A stretch of 64,000 bases of DNA from assembly GCF_011090165.1 (NCBI RefSeq), contig NZ_JAADJT010000008.1, positions 248,001-312,000 of the forward strand, read 5' to 3'. The position numbers and the translations under genes were made by a program. This DNA comes from Duganella aceris. GTDB lineage: Bacteria; Pseudomonadota; Gammaproteobacteria; Burkholderiales; Burkholderiaceae_D. The notes under the pieces are model-generated. The model did not search any database. It had not been told where the DNA came from and worked only from the letters and a program-made list of their open reading frames with translations. Of this stretch, positions 32,632 through 41,897 are shown in pieces (the first letter of the stretch is position 1; each line of letters starts with the position of its first letter).

Positions 32632-34350
32632 ATGACGATTACCAAGCGCTTGATCTTGACCCTGTCGTTGGCGTTGCTGGCGCTGATATTTGTAGGCATC
32701 ACCGGGTTGACCCAGCTGTCGCGCGCGCAGCAGCGCCTCGACATGGTGCAGACCCGCTTAATCCCGAGTATCGCCGGCCTGAATCTGGCCAAGAACTACA
32801 TGGACGCCAGCCGCCTGGCCGGCTACCGTCTGTCGGTGTTCTCCAACCTGGAAGACAAATCGGCGCTGGACAAGGCCTACAACGATGCCCACGCCAAGTT
32901 CGACGAGGTGCTGGCCGCCTACGAAAAAGAACGCATCTTCGACGACACCGACCGCAAGATGCTGGAGGCCGACAAGGCCGGCATGGCGGCGTATCGCCAG
33001 GCGCTGATTCCCTTCCTGGCCGGCGCCCACGCGGGCGACATGGACGCGGTGCGCGCGACGCTGCAAGCCGGCACGCCGCTGGCGCTGTCGGCCGGCGCGG
33101 TCAAGAAAAGCTTCGACGACCATATCGCCTACAACAATAAGCTGATCAACGATGTGCGCGACGAGAGCATGGCCGCGTACAGCTTCGCCTTCCGCCTGCT
33201 GGTCAGCGTGGTGGTGCTGGGTGTGCTGATCACCGCCGTGCTGGCGTGGCAGCTGTTCGTCACCATCACCGGCAGCCTCGGTTCGATCCGCGAGACGCTG
33301 GAGGAAGTCAGCCAGTCGCTGGACCTGACCAAGAAGATCAAGGTCGAACGCATGGACGAAGTCGGCCACACGGCGCTCGCCTTCAACAAGCTGCTGGAGC
33401 AGATCGCCGGCGTGATCGACACCGTGCGCGCCTCGACCAGCGCGGTCGGCGCCGCGTCGCAGCAGATCGCGGCCGGCACCGGCGACCTGTCGCAGCGCAC
33501 TTCGTCGCAAGCGGCGGCGCTCGAAGAGACGGCGGCCAGCATGGAGCAGCTGACCTCAACCGTTGGACAGAACGCCGACAACGCGCGCCAGGCCAACCAG
33601 CTGGCCCGTTCGGCATCGGACGTAGCGGCGCAGGGTGGTTCGGTGGTGGAGCAGGTGGTGGTGACGATGGGATCGATCAATGAATCGTCGCGCAAGATCG
33701 TGGACATTATTTCGGTCATCGACGGCATCGCCTTCCAGACCAACATCCTGGCGTTGAACGCGGCGGTTGAAGCGGCGCGCGCCGGTGAGCAGGGCCGTGG
33801 TTTCGCGGTGGTGGCGACCGAGGTGCGCAATCTGGCGCAGCGTTCGGCGGCGGCGGCCAAGGAGATCAAGGCGCTGATCGACGATTCGGTGGAGAAGGTC
33901 GGCTCGGGCACCAAGCTGGTGGAGCAGGCCGGCACGACGATGCAGGAAGTCGTCTCCAGCATCAAGCAGGTGACCGACATCGTCGGCGAGATCAGCGCCG
34001 CGACGCAGGAGCAGAACGACGGCATCTCGCAGGTGCACCGCGCGGTGACGCAGATGGACGAAACCACGCAGCAGAACGCCGCGCTGGTGGAGCAGACCGC
34101 CGCCGCCGCGCACACCATGCGCGAGCAGGCAGATGTGCTGGAACGCGCGGTCAGCGCCTTCAAGATCAATGCGTCGCAGGCGGTGTATGCCGCAGCGGCC
34201 GCTCCGGCGCCGCGTCCAGCGCGCAGCGCGGCTGTCGCGGTGTTGCCGAAGACGCCGCGCGCCAAGCCCGCCATCGCCAAGCCGGCTGCCCGGCCTGCGC
34301 CGCAAAAGGCCAAGGCCGCCGCATCCGCCGACGAGTGGGAAGAGTTCTAA
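32632..34350 (+). CDS. Methyl-accepting chemotaxis protein
   Basis: A 572-aa chemoreceptor. Membrane helix 1 covers about residues 8-28, then a four-helix-bundle (4HB_MCP) periplasmic sensor to about 185 and membrane helix 2 (about 188-208). A HAMP region (RETLEEVSQSLDLTKKIKVE) is followed by a long signalling coiled coil with the conserved hairpin tip GIAFQTNILALNAAVEAARAG, in part. The C-terminus ends WEEF after an Ala/Pro/Lys-rich linker, which resembles the CheR/CheB-docking pentapeptide NWETF. The start at ATG 32632 (MTITKRL) is preferred; ATG 32617 adds five residues. No other che genes are near. Confidence 0.94.
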   Translation: MTITKRLILTLSLALLALIFVGITGLTQLSRAQQRLDMVQTRLIPSIAGLNLAKNYMDASRLAGYRLSVFSNLEDKSALDKAYNDAHAKFDEVLAAYEKERIFDDTDRKMLEADKAGMAAYRQALIPFLAGAHAGDMDAVRATLQAGTPLALSAGAVKKSFDDHIAYNNKLINDVRDESMAAYSFAFRLLVSVVVLGVLITAVLAWQLFVTITGSLGSIRETLEEVSQSLDLTKKIKVERMDEVGHTALAFNKLLEQIAGVIDTVRASTSAVGAASQQIAAGTGDLSQRTSSQAAALEETAASMEQLTSTVGQNADNARQANQLARSASDVAAQGGSVVEQVVVTMGSINESSRKIVDIISVIDGIAFQTNILALNAAVEAARAGEQGRGFAVVATEVRNLAQRSAAAAKEIKALIDDSVEKVGSGTKLVEQAGTTMQEVVSSIKQVTDIVGEISAATQEQNDGISQVHRAVTQMDETTQQNAALVEQTAAAAHTMREQADVLERAVSAFKINASQAVYAAAAAPAPRPARSAAVAVLPKTPRAKPAIAKPAARPAPQKAKAAASADEWEEF

Positions 34351-34365
34351 ACGCCGGGGCGCGGG

Positions 34366-36435
34366 TCAGAAGTTCTTGATCAGCGTCGCGCGCAGCGAGC
34401 GCGATTCGATGGGATGGAAGTGGATGTCGTCGACCGGCGCCGCTTCGCCCTTCAGTTGCGAAGCGTAGTAGTAATCGATCGCCGAATCGCGGCGGTTGGT
34501 GATGTTGAAGGCCTCCAGCTCCAGCGCGAGGCCTTTTTTGATTTTCCAGCCCAGGCGGCCGTTCAGCGTCATGCTGGATTTCGAGCGCACGCTGTTGTCC
34601 TCGATCAGTGGACGCGGTCCGAAATAGCGCAGCTTCAGCGATGCTGAATACGGACCGCCGTCATCCAACGTCACCGCCAGCTGGCCGGTGCCTTCGATGG
34701 CGCCGGCGATGTAGCGGCCTTCCTCCACATCGCCGCGCGAGCGCGCCCGCGCATAGGCCAGGTCCAGGTCGACCGACAGCCACTTCAACGGCTTGTAGTA
34801 GTTGGACAGCTCGACGCCGTAGCGACGGCTCGGCGGGCCGGCCTCGGTGGTGCCGGCGTCGCCGGCGTAGGTCAGCTCCGAATCGAAATCCAGGCGATAC
34901 AGCGACAGCGAGGTTTGCAGGCCCGGCAGCCAGGTGCTGCGCGCGCCCAGCTCCATGCCGCGCGACCGCACCAGCGGCGACACCTTGTCGGCCGCGTCGC
35001 CGCTCTTCGGATCGATGCTGATGGTGGCGCCGCGCGCGTCGTTGCTGTGGAAGCCGTTGCCGATGTTGGCGTACAGTTCCGCCGTGCGCCATGGTCCGTA
35101 GATCAGACTCAGGCTCGGACTGGCGAGCGTGTCGTTGGCCTTGCCGCTGTTGGCGGCCAGGTCGCTGCGCACGTCGATACGGTAGTTGTCGACGCGGGCC
35201 CCGACCACGGTGCGGAATGCCGGCGTCCAGCGGGTGTTGTTCTCGACGTACAAGGCGGCGCTGGATTCGACGATATGGTCCTCGCGCGTGGTCGACAGCC
35301 GCCGGCGCGCCTGCGTGTTGTACAAGCCGTTGAAGATATTATCGTTCTGCAGTTGCAGGCCGATGGTGGTTTCGCTGTTGCCGGTCTCGGTGTGATGGTG
35401 CCAGCTGTGGCTCGCATTCAGGCCGCTGGTGACGCGCTTGTCCGGCTGCGCGAACTGGTCGCCATGCTCTGGGTCGTGCATGAAGTAGGTGAAGTTCGAG
35501 TACAGGTCCAGCTGGTTGGCGATGATGTAGGCGTTGACCTTGGACGAGCCGTCGTCCTGCGTGCGGCGCCATCCGCCGGACAGGCTGTAACGGTGCGACT
35601 TGCCGCCGTCGGTGGTGTCGATGGCGTCGTTGCGGCCGATCCGGCCGTCCTGCACCGCGCGCAGCGGAATCTGGTCGGTGGAGTTCCAGTCCGCCTTGTA
35701 GGCCATCAGGCTGACATGGAAGCCGTTGTTGGCATAGCCTTCGCTGTAGCGCAACACCGCGTTCAGCTTGCGGTAGTCGTCCGGATTGGTGAACGGGCCG
35801 TCGTTGTGCAGCGCCTCGAGCGCGTACAGCAGGCTGCCGCGCGCGGTGTCGACGGAATCGGCCAGCAGCGCGCGGCCATAGCCGTTCTGTCCCGCCGACA
35901 CCGGCGCCACGCCTTGCAGCAGGCGGTTGGCGTATACCACCGACGCCGTGCCGGCCGAGGCGAAGTCGCCTTCCTCGGCGGAGTAGGGGCCTTTTTTATA
36001 ATCGAGCCGCACCGCCAGTTCGGGGATCATGAAATTCAGGTCGGTCCACCCCTGGCCGTGCGCGTGGCTGCGCTGGTTGACCGGCATGTCGTCGACGGTG
36101 GTGCGGAGGTCGGTGCCGTGATCGAGATTGAAGCCGCGCAGGTAGAACTGATTGGCCTTGCCCTCGCCGCTATGCTGGCTGACGATCAGGCCCGGTGTCG
36201 CCTCCAGCAGCTCGGCCGGGCGGTAGACGGTGCGGCCGGCCAGCTCCTGCTGCGTCACGCTGCCGGCGCTGGCCGCGTCGGCCACGCCCATCTGGTTGCC
36301 GCGCGAGCCGTCCACCAGCACCCTTTGCAGGATCTGGTCGTCGGCATGCGCCGAACCGACGGCAAGCAGTAGATATTTAACGAGTGGTTTGATCGATGCT
36401 GCTTTGATCGAAGATGAAAGTCTGGAGAGGGCCAT
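34366..36435 (-). CDS. TonB-dependent receptor of the M1 peptidase/DUF6702 operon
   Basis: A 689-aa outer-membrane receptor. The N-terminus (MALSRLSSSIKAASIKPLV, then LLLAVGSAHA) is a signal peptide, followed by QRVLVDGSR, a plug (about residues 55-165 with LRGFNLDHGTDLRTTVDDMPV, in part) and a barrel ending in ATLIKNF. The gene overlaps the upstream DUF6702 gene by 59 bases in another frame, so it is co-transcribed with DUF6702 and the M1 peptidase. Ligand unknown; a metal chelate or small peptide would fit the operon. It is convergent with the chemoreceptor, fifteen bases apart. Confidence 0.92.
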   Translation of the reverse strand: MALSRLSSSIKAASIKPLVKYLLLAVGSAHADDQILQRVLVDGSRGNQMGVADAASAGSVTQQELAGRTVYRPAELLEATPGLIVSQHSGEGKANQFYLRGFNLDHGTDLRTTVDDMPVNQRSHAHGQGWTDLNFMIPELAVRLDYKKGPYSAEEGDFASAGTASVVYANRLLQGVAPVSAGQNGYGRALLADSVDTARGSLLYALEALHNDGPFTNPDDYRKLNAVLRYSEGYANNGFHVSLMAYKADWNSTDQIPLRAVQDGRIGRNDAIDTTDGGKSHRYSLSGGWRRTQDDGSSKVNAYIIANQLDLYSNFTYFMHDPEHGDQFAQPDKRVTSGLNASHSWHHHTETGNSETTIGLQLQNDNIFNGLYNTQARRRLSTTREDHIVESSAALYVENNTRWTPAFRTVVGARVDNYRIDVRSDLAANSGKANDTLASPSLSLIYGPWRTAELYANIGNGFHSNDARGATISIDPKSGDAADKVSPLVRSRGMELGARSTWLPGLQTSLSLYRLDFDSELTYAGDAGTTEAGPPSRRYGVELSNYYKPLKWLSVDLDLAYARARSRGDVEEGRYIAGAIEGTGQLAVTLDDGGPYSASLKLRYFGPRPLIEDNSVRSKSSMTLNGRLGWKIKKGLALELEAFNITNRRDSAIDYYYASQLKGEAAPVDDIHFHPIESRSLRATLIKNF

Positions 36436-36871
36436 CGGCTTGCAGATTTACGGTGTTCTTTTGGGATGGCAGGAAGTCTATCAGCAAAGCGTTGTGGATA
36501 CGCGTGCCTTTGGCGAGTTTGGTGTGTTCGATTTCCTGCAGGATGACGACGCTGTCGGCATCGGCCTTGACGCCGACCCAGCTGACGCGCAGGCGCTGGC
36601 CATCCGGGCCATCGAGGTAAAACTGCTTTTCAACGTAGCGCCGCAGCGGCGCTTCGCTGTCCGGCTGGCCGAGATCGAACTGGCGGCCGTAGAGATTCGT
36701 CAGCAGCGTGGCGAGATCGTGCGCGGTGTAGGTGTGCACGATCTCGGTGCTGCCGGTGCGCTCGTTGTAGCTGATGTCGGCTATGCCCATGTGAAAATTA
36801 TGGGCATGAGCCGCCGTGCCGGCCAAGGCCAGCACGGTCGCCACGCAGAGGCGCAGATGCTTGAACATCAT
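36377..36871 (-). CDS. DUF6702-like secreted protein
   Basis: A 164-aa exported protein (signal MMFKHLRLCVATVLALAGTAAHA). The mature start HNFHMGIADISYNERTGSTEI with a following HTYTAHDLATLL is the DUF6702 pattern, a small Ig-like family. It overlaps the M1 peptidase stop (ATGA) and the TonB receptor start (59 bases), so the three are a single translation-coupled operon. No catalytic motif is seen. The conserved early histidines (HNFH) may bind a metal. It probably works in the periplasm with the peptidase. Confidence 0.8.
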   Translation of the reverse strand: MMFKHLRLCVATVLALAGTAAHAHNFHMGIADISYNERTGSTEIVHTYTAHDLATLLTNLYGRQFDLGQPDSEAPLRRYVEKQFYLDGPDGQRLRVSWVGVKADADSVVILQEIEHTKLAKGTRIHNALLIDFLPSQKNTVNLQADGPLQTFIFDQSSIDQTTR

Positions 36872-39228
36872 TCCGACGCCGCGTCCTTGGCACCCTTGGC
36901 TTTGAGCGGGGTGTTGAAGTCGCGCATCAGGTTGACCTTGTCACGCTCGGTCTTGAACAGCTCGACGCGGGACTTGGTGACCTTGCGCGGCCAGGCGTTG
37001 TTGCTGGTGTCGATGTCGGCGGTTTCCCAGTACGGGTCCTGCACCAGGCCGACCATCGGCTCGTCGGTGACGATCAACTTGGTGATCTTCTTCGGCGAGT
37101 AGCGCCATACTTCGGCCGGAATGCGTTCGATGTACTTCTTGCCGCTCTTGAGTTCAATCTCCAGGATCAACGGCATCACCAGCCCGCCGACGTTGGAGAA
37201 GTCCACCAGATACAGGTGCTTGCCCTGGTCCAGCAGCTTTTTCTCCCACGGCTCCAGCTTCTCGATCGCTTCGGCGTAGGCGTTGCGGTCCTTGTTGGTG
37301 ACGGTGAACTCGTCATGCTCGTTGTAGAAGTCCTTCAGCTCCGGATGGGTGTCCAGGCGCTTCGGCAGGTCCTTGTTGCGCTGCTCGGACACGGAGATCG
37401 GTTGCGCGTCCTTCTGCGCTTTTTTCCAGGCCTTTTCGGTTTCCGGATTCTTGGTGCTCACGCCGTATTCGTTGATGCCGTCGATGCTGATGTCGACCGC
37501 GTCGGTGGTGTAGAACCAGCCGCGCCAGAACCAGTCAAGGTCGGTGCCGGAGGCGTCTTCCATGGTGCGGAAGAAGTCGGCCGGAGTAGGACGCTTGAAT
37601 TTCCAGCGCTGGCCGTATTCACGGAAGGCGTAGTCGAACAGTTCGCGGCCCAGGATGGTTTCGCGCAGGATGTTCAGCGCGGTGGCCGGCTTGGCATAGG
37701 CGTTGTTCCCGAACTGCAGCAGCGATTCGGAGTTGGTCATGATCGGCACCTGGTTCTGGCTGCGCATGTAATCGACGATGTTGCGCGCTTCGCCGCGACG
37801 CGACGGATAGTCCTTCTCCCATGCCTGCTCGGCCAGGTACTGGACGAAGGTGTTCAGGCCTTCATCCATCCAGGTCCACTGGCGTTCGTCCGAGTTGATG
37901 ATCATCGGGTAGTAGTTGTGGCCCACTTCGTGGATGATCACGCCGATCAGGCCGTACTTGGTCTGCTGCGACCAGGTCAGCGCGCCGGTCTTCTTGTCCT
38001 TGGAAGGACGCGGGCCGTTGAAGGAGATCATCGGGTATTCCATGCCGCCGACCGGGCCGTTGACCGAGATCGCGGTTGGGTACGGGTAGTCGAAACTGTA
38101 CTTGTTGTACTGGTCGATGGTGTGGATGATGGCCTGGGTACTGTACTTGCCCCACAGCGGATTGCCTTCCTTCGGATAGTAGGACATCGCCATCACGTCG
38201 GTGGAATCCTTCTTGAAGCCCTGTGCGTCCCAGATGAACTTGCGGCTGGAGGCCCAGGCGAAGTCGCGCACGTTGTTGGCCTTGAAGTGCCAGGTCTTGG
38301 AGGCCTTGCTGATCGACTTCTCAGCCGCTTCGGCTTCGGCCTGGGTCACGATGACGACCGGCGTGGTCGAGGTCTTGGCTTTCGCAAGGCGGTCGCGCTG
38401 GGCGGCGCTCAGCACGTCGTTGGCGTTTTGCAGTTCGCCGGTGGAGGCCACCACGTGGTCGGCCGGGACGGTCAGCTGCACGTCGTAGTCGCCGAATTCC
38501 AGCGTGAATTCGCCGGAGCCCAGGAACTGCTTGTGCTGCCAGCCCGCCACGTCGTAGTAGGCCGCCATGCGCGGGAACCATTGGGCGATCTCGAACAGGT
38601 CGTTCTTGTCCTGGTCGAAGTGTTCGTAGCCGGAACGGCCGCCGAGCACCAGTTGCTCGTTGATGTTGTAGGACCAGTCGATGTTGAAAGCGAAGCTCTG
38701 GCCCGGCTTCAGCGGCGTCGGCAGGTCGATGCGCATCATGGTGCGGTTGATGACGTACTTCAGCGGCTGGCCGCCGGCGGCCACGGTGGCGATCTTGAAG
38801 CCGCCGTCGAATTCACGGCCGGCCAGGATGCCGCGCATGCCTTCGAACTTGTAGCCGTCTTCCGGCGAACGCGGTTTCGCCCACGCTTCGCGCGAAGGCT
38901 GGGTCAACATCATGCGCGCGTCGGAGTCTTTTTTGTAGATGTTCTGGTCCAGCTGCACCCACAGGTAGCTCAGCGTGTCGGGCGAGTTGTTGTGGTAGGT
39001 GATTTGCTCGCTGCCGGTGAGGGCGCGCTTGGCCTCGTCCAGCGTGGCGCGGATCTGGTAGTCGGCGCGCTGCTGCCAGTAGGCGGAGCCTGGTGCGCCG
39101 GAGGCGGTGCGGTAGGCGGTGGCGGTGGGGAGAACTTCATCCAGTTGGCGGAACTTGTCATCGAAGGGTTCCGCCGCGTAGGCGGACACCGTGAGGCAAA
39201 GAGCCATGAAGCCGATAGACTTACGCAT
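36868..39228 (-). CDS. M1-family zinc metallopeptidase (exported)
   Basis: A 786-aa exported peptidase. The start at ATG 39228 gives signal MRKSIGFMALCLTVSAYA; an in-frame frame extension to 39315 lacks support. The zinc motif is HEVGHN (HEXXH) with the third ligand in WMDEGLNTFV about twenty residues later, and the upstream substrate motif GGMEYPMISF stands where M1 enzymes have GAMEN. The C-terminal part (after about residue 560) includes a charged region of unknown role. It is the first gene of the operon; the promoter region carries repeated TTGTAT half-sites. It may release peptides for uptake by the TonB receptor or mature an outer-membrane protein. Confidence 0.92.
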   Translation of the reverse strand: MRKSIGFMALCLTVSAYAAEPFDDKFRQLDEVLPTATAYRTASGAPGSAYWQQRADYQIRATLDEAKRALTGSEQITYHNNSPDTLSYLWVQLDQNIYKKDSDARMMLTQPSREAWAKPRSPEDGYKFEGMRGILAGREFDGGFKIATVAAGGQPLKYVINRTMMRIDLPTPLKPGQSFAFNIDWSYNINEQLVLGGRSGYEHFDQDKNDLFEIAQWFPRMAAYYDVAGWQHKQFLGSGEFTLEFGDYDVQLTVPADHVVASTGELQNANDVLSAAQRDRLAKAKTSTTPVVIVTQAEAEAAEKSISKASKTWHFKANNVRDFAWASSRKFIWDAQGFKKDSTDVMAMSYYPKEGNPLWGKYSTQAIIHTIDQYNKYSFDYPYPTAISVNGPVGGMEYPMISFNGPRPSKDKKTGALTWSQQTKYGLIGVIIHEVGHNYYPMIINSDERQWTWMDEGLNTFVQYLAEQAWEKDYPSRRGEARNIVDYMRSQNQVPIMTNSESLLQFGNNAYAKPATALNILRETILGRELFDYAFREYGQRWKFKRPTPADFFRTMEDASGTDLDWFWRGWFYTTDAVDISIDGINEYGVSTKNPETEKAWKKAQKDAQPISVSEQRNKDLPKRLDTHPELKDFYNEHDEFTVTNKDRNAYAEAIEKLEPWEKKLLDQGKHLYLVDFSNVGGLVMPLILEIELKSGKKYIERIPAEVWRYSPKKITKLIVTDEPMVGLVQDPYWETADIDTSNNAWPRKVTKSRVELFKTERDKVNLMRDFNTPLKAKGAKDAASE

Positions 39229-39697
39229 AGAGTTTGTATCCTGTTGACCCGAAGAAAGAGGATAAATTGTATAGCAGCTTTCGCAAGGAAATCTGGCGGA
39301 TACAATAAAATACAAACTCGGCGCAGCCCGTGCGGCTCCGGTTTGGTGCGGTCATGGGGAGGTTTGCGCCATCGGCGGGATGTCTGCTCGGCCCGCGATG
39401 GCGGCGCGCGCGTGCCTGCGCCGCGCATAACGCTGATCGGCCATGTTGGTGCGCATCGGCGTTTGTCGCGACAATTTGGTGAGCGGGGCGTCGCGTCCAT
39501 CAACTGAGGTAGATCGGAGACTGTTGTATAAAAGCCTCCAGCAATGGCTACGCCGGTACGACGGTGAAGCGCTAGGGGGAGATGACTTATCTCTGCGTCG
39601 CCGCGCGCCAGCGCCGCCGCTGCGCAAAGCACCTCCTGACGCCGGCATCTGATCGTGGCACAATTGAGCGCTATGATTTTGTCGACCCATGTTACCT
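39229..39697. other. Intergenic region with no confident gene
   Basis: About 470 bases. The first 90 form the promoter region of the M1 operon. The rest shows short open frames on both strands but no ribosome site, domain or balanced composition that would support a gene. It is more AT-rich than its neighbours near 39500-39700. It looks like decayed or horizontally acquired DNA together with the pseudogene that follows. Confidence 0.5.
39230..39319. promoter_or_regulatory. Inverted TTGTAT half-sites before the M1/DUF6702/TonB operon
   Basis: GAGTTTGTAT (39230-39239) is perfectly inverted as ATACAAACTC (39310-39319). In between lie TTGTAT (39267-39272) and ATACAA (39299-39305 region). Four copies of the same half-site within 90 bases suggest a repressor or activator that binds cooperatively around the promoter. 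Confidence 0.5.
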
Positions 39698-40225
39698 ATG
39701 CCCGCAAAGCTGTTTTTTCTTCCCGGCGCCCTCGGCCGGATGGATTTTTGGGTGCGGCCGCCGAACTTATTCGGCACCCCGCAGAAAAAATTCACTTCGG
39801 ATGGCCAGGCTTCGGACCTACTCCGGCCACGCCCGATGTGCAAGGCATTGACGATCTGGTGAACAAGGTCATTGCCGAACTTGATGTGCCGTGCGCACTG
39901 ATTGCCCAATCGATGGGTGGCATCATCGCCATTCGGGTGGCGTTGGCCCGGCCCGACCTCGTGACACATCTGGTGCTGGCAGAAACGTCCGGCGGGATAT
40001 CACGAGGACCTGACGGAGCGCCTCGCTGAACTTCATATGTCGGCCTTGTTACTATGGGGAGATGCCGATCCTGTCAGTCCGGTAAAAGTAGGCGAGAAGT
40101 TGGCCGCGTGCCTGCCGCACGCCGACTTACAGATCTTCAAAGGTGCGGACCACGATTTGGCGTATACGCACGCGGCGCAGGTCGCGGGACTCATCGATCG
40201 ACACTTGAGCGCAAGCGATTTTTGA
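39698..40225 (+). pseudogene. Alpha/beta-hydrolase, broken by a frameshift and a deletion
   Basis: Three pieces in two frames add up to a small alpha/beta hydrolase. Piece 1 (ATG 39698, MPAKLFFLPGALGRMDFW) matches the start; piece 2, in another frame from about 39750 (AAELIRHPAEKIHFGWPGFG, through the nucleophile elbow AQSMGG), carries the core; piece 3, back in the first frame from about 39995 (YHEDLTERLAELHMSAL, GDADPVSPVKVG, GADHDLAYTHAA), holds the acid and catalytic histidine. The join between pieces 2 and 3 lacks a cap segment, so a deletion of some tens of bases is likely. As written it cannot make an intact enzyme. Confidence 0.75.
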
Positions 40226-40341
40226 AAAACCAGGTTCCCGCGCGCTCGTACACAAACCTTCAAGTCACGGTGCGAGAGCGCGCCGGATGGAATCCACGGC
40301 GATATCCCGAAGCTCGGGCACCAGCTTGTCTTGGTTCCCGA

Positions 40342-41868
40342 TCAGGGCTGGCGCTTGACGAAGTTGTCCTGGAACTCGTGGTGCGCGTCGTCGGTGGCGC
40401 TGATCGCGGCCGACGGCACGTCGAGCTTCATCAGCTGCGAACCCTTGCCGTTGCTGGCTTTCGGCCATTCCGGCAGGCCCGCGCCGTTGGGATTGCCGGT
40501 CTTGATGAAGTTGGCGAAGTAGGCCTGCATCTGCGCCGACAGCGCGCGGTCGTCGTCGGTCCAGGCATACACTTTGTTACCCGCCAGGTTGCCCATCGCG
40601 TATTCGATCTCCACCGAATGTCCGGCGCCGGTCTCGCCCGGACGCGGACGCGCATAGTAATAGCGGTACACCGGCTTGCCGCTGGTGCGGGCGTGGCTGT
40701 CCAGCCATTTCCAGGTGCCGTAGGCGATGAATCGGTCGCCGGACAGGTCGGTCGCCGCTTGCGTCACGTCGCCGCTGTAGGCCAGCCGCGCGGCGTCGGC
40801 CTGGTCGCCGTAGATCTCCCGCAGCGCGGCGTTGAAGTTTTCATCGGTAGGCGCTCGCTCGCCAAGGATGCGCTTGTAATGGCTTTCCTGCGAATTCCAG
40901 CCCGCCAGCAGCGGCACGCGCGCCTGTTCGCCGGCGGCGTAGATCGCGGCGGGAGAGCGCGGCAGCACGTAGCCGTCTTGCGTGGCGCCGAACCACGGCG
41001 CACCCGGCGTCTTGGTCGATTCCAGCAGCTGCTGGGCGGGCAGGGCGCGCAGCGCGGCCAGGGTCGGCGCGTTGATCGCCGTGGCGAAGGCGGCGCCGTT
41101 CTTTTCCGCTTCCGCCAACGGCGGCGGGGCGTTCAGACCAAGCAGCGAGCCGCTCTCGCCGATGGCGCCGGCGATCAGGCCCTTGGCCATCGGATTGATC
41201 ATCTGCGCGCTGACCGAGAACGAGCCGGCCGATTCGCCGGCGATGGTGACGCGCGCCGGATCGCCGCCGAAGGCCGCGATATTCTTGCGCACCCATTGCA
41301 GCGCCGCCGCCTGGTCCATCAGGCCGTAGTTGCCGGAGGCGTGTTGCGGCGATTCCCTGGTCAGTTCCGGATGGGCCAGGAAGCCGAACACGTTGAGCCG
41401 ATAGTTGACGGTTAGCGTCACCACGCCCTTGGCCGCCATGCTCTCGCCGTCGTAGCGCGGCTCGGAACCGTCGCCGGCCGCGAAGCCGCCGCCGTAGAAG
41501 TAGACCAGCACCGGCAGCTTTTCCTTGGCCGATTTGGCCGGGGTCCAGACGTTCAGGTACAGGCAATCCTCGCTGACGCCGTCGGACCGGAACACCATGT
41601 CGCCGAACAGCGGCAGCTGCATGGCGCGCGGACCGAAATGATCGGCCTTGCGCACGCCCTTCCATTTTTGCGCCGGCTGCGGCGCCTTCCAGCGCAGACC
41701 GCCGACCGGCGGCGCTGCGAACGGGATGCCTTTGTACGATTTGACGCCCGAGGCTTCCAGCGTGCCCTCCACCACGCCGGTGGCGGTGGTGGCGCGGGGC
41801 GCGGTGGCGGCATGGGCGGCGAAGGCGAACAGGCTGGAGGTGACGATGAGCAGACCGATTTTTTTCAT
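40342..41868 (-). CDS. Carboxylesterase, type B (exported)
   Basis: A 508-aa exported serine esterase with signal peptide ending in AAHA. Motifs are those of the type B carboxylesterase family: the oxyanion GGGFAAGDG, SEDCLYLNVW near residue 100, the nucleophile GESAGS (about residue 208), and a C-terminal histidine near GAGHSVEIEY. It hydrolyses esters of unknown nature in the periplasm or outside. It is transcribed alone on the minus strand, 29 bases downstream of the lacI-type gene; co-transcription with that regulator is possible. Confidence 0.9.
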   Translation of the reverse strand: MKKIGLLIVTSSLFAFAAHAATAPRATTATGVVEGTLEASGVKSYKGIPFAAPPVGGLRWKAPQPAQKWKGVRKADHFGPRAMQLPLFGDMVFRSDGVSEDCLYLNVWTPAKSAKEKLPVLVYFYGGGFAAGDGSEPRYDGESMAAKGVVTLTVNYRLNVFGFLAHPELTRESPQHASGNYGLMDQAAALQWVRKNIAAFGGDPARVTIAGESAGSFSVSAQMINPMAKGLIAGAIGESGSLLGLNAPPPLAEAEKNGAAFATAINAPTLAALRALPAQQLLESTKTPGAPWFGATQDGYVLPRSPAAIYAAGEQARVPLLAGWNSQESHYKRILGERAPTDENFNAALREIYGDQADAARLAYSGDVTQAATDLSGDRFIAYGTWKWLDSHARTSGKPVYRYYYARPRPGETGAGHSVEIEYAMGNLAGNKVYAWTDDDRALSAQMQAYFANFIKTGNPNGAGLPEWPKASNGKGSQLMKLDVPSAAISATDDAHHEFQDNFVKRQP

Positions 41869-41897
41869 GGTGTGAGCGTATAGGTTGGTCGGACGGT

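Noticed and set aside
39352..39969. A 205-residue open frame on the minus strand over the intergenic region and pseudogene
   Set aside because: Composition is typical of a non-coding frame and it runs antisense to recognisable hydrolase pieces.
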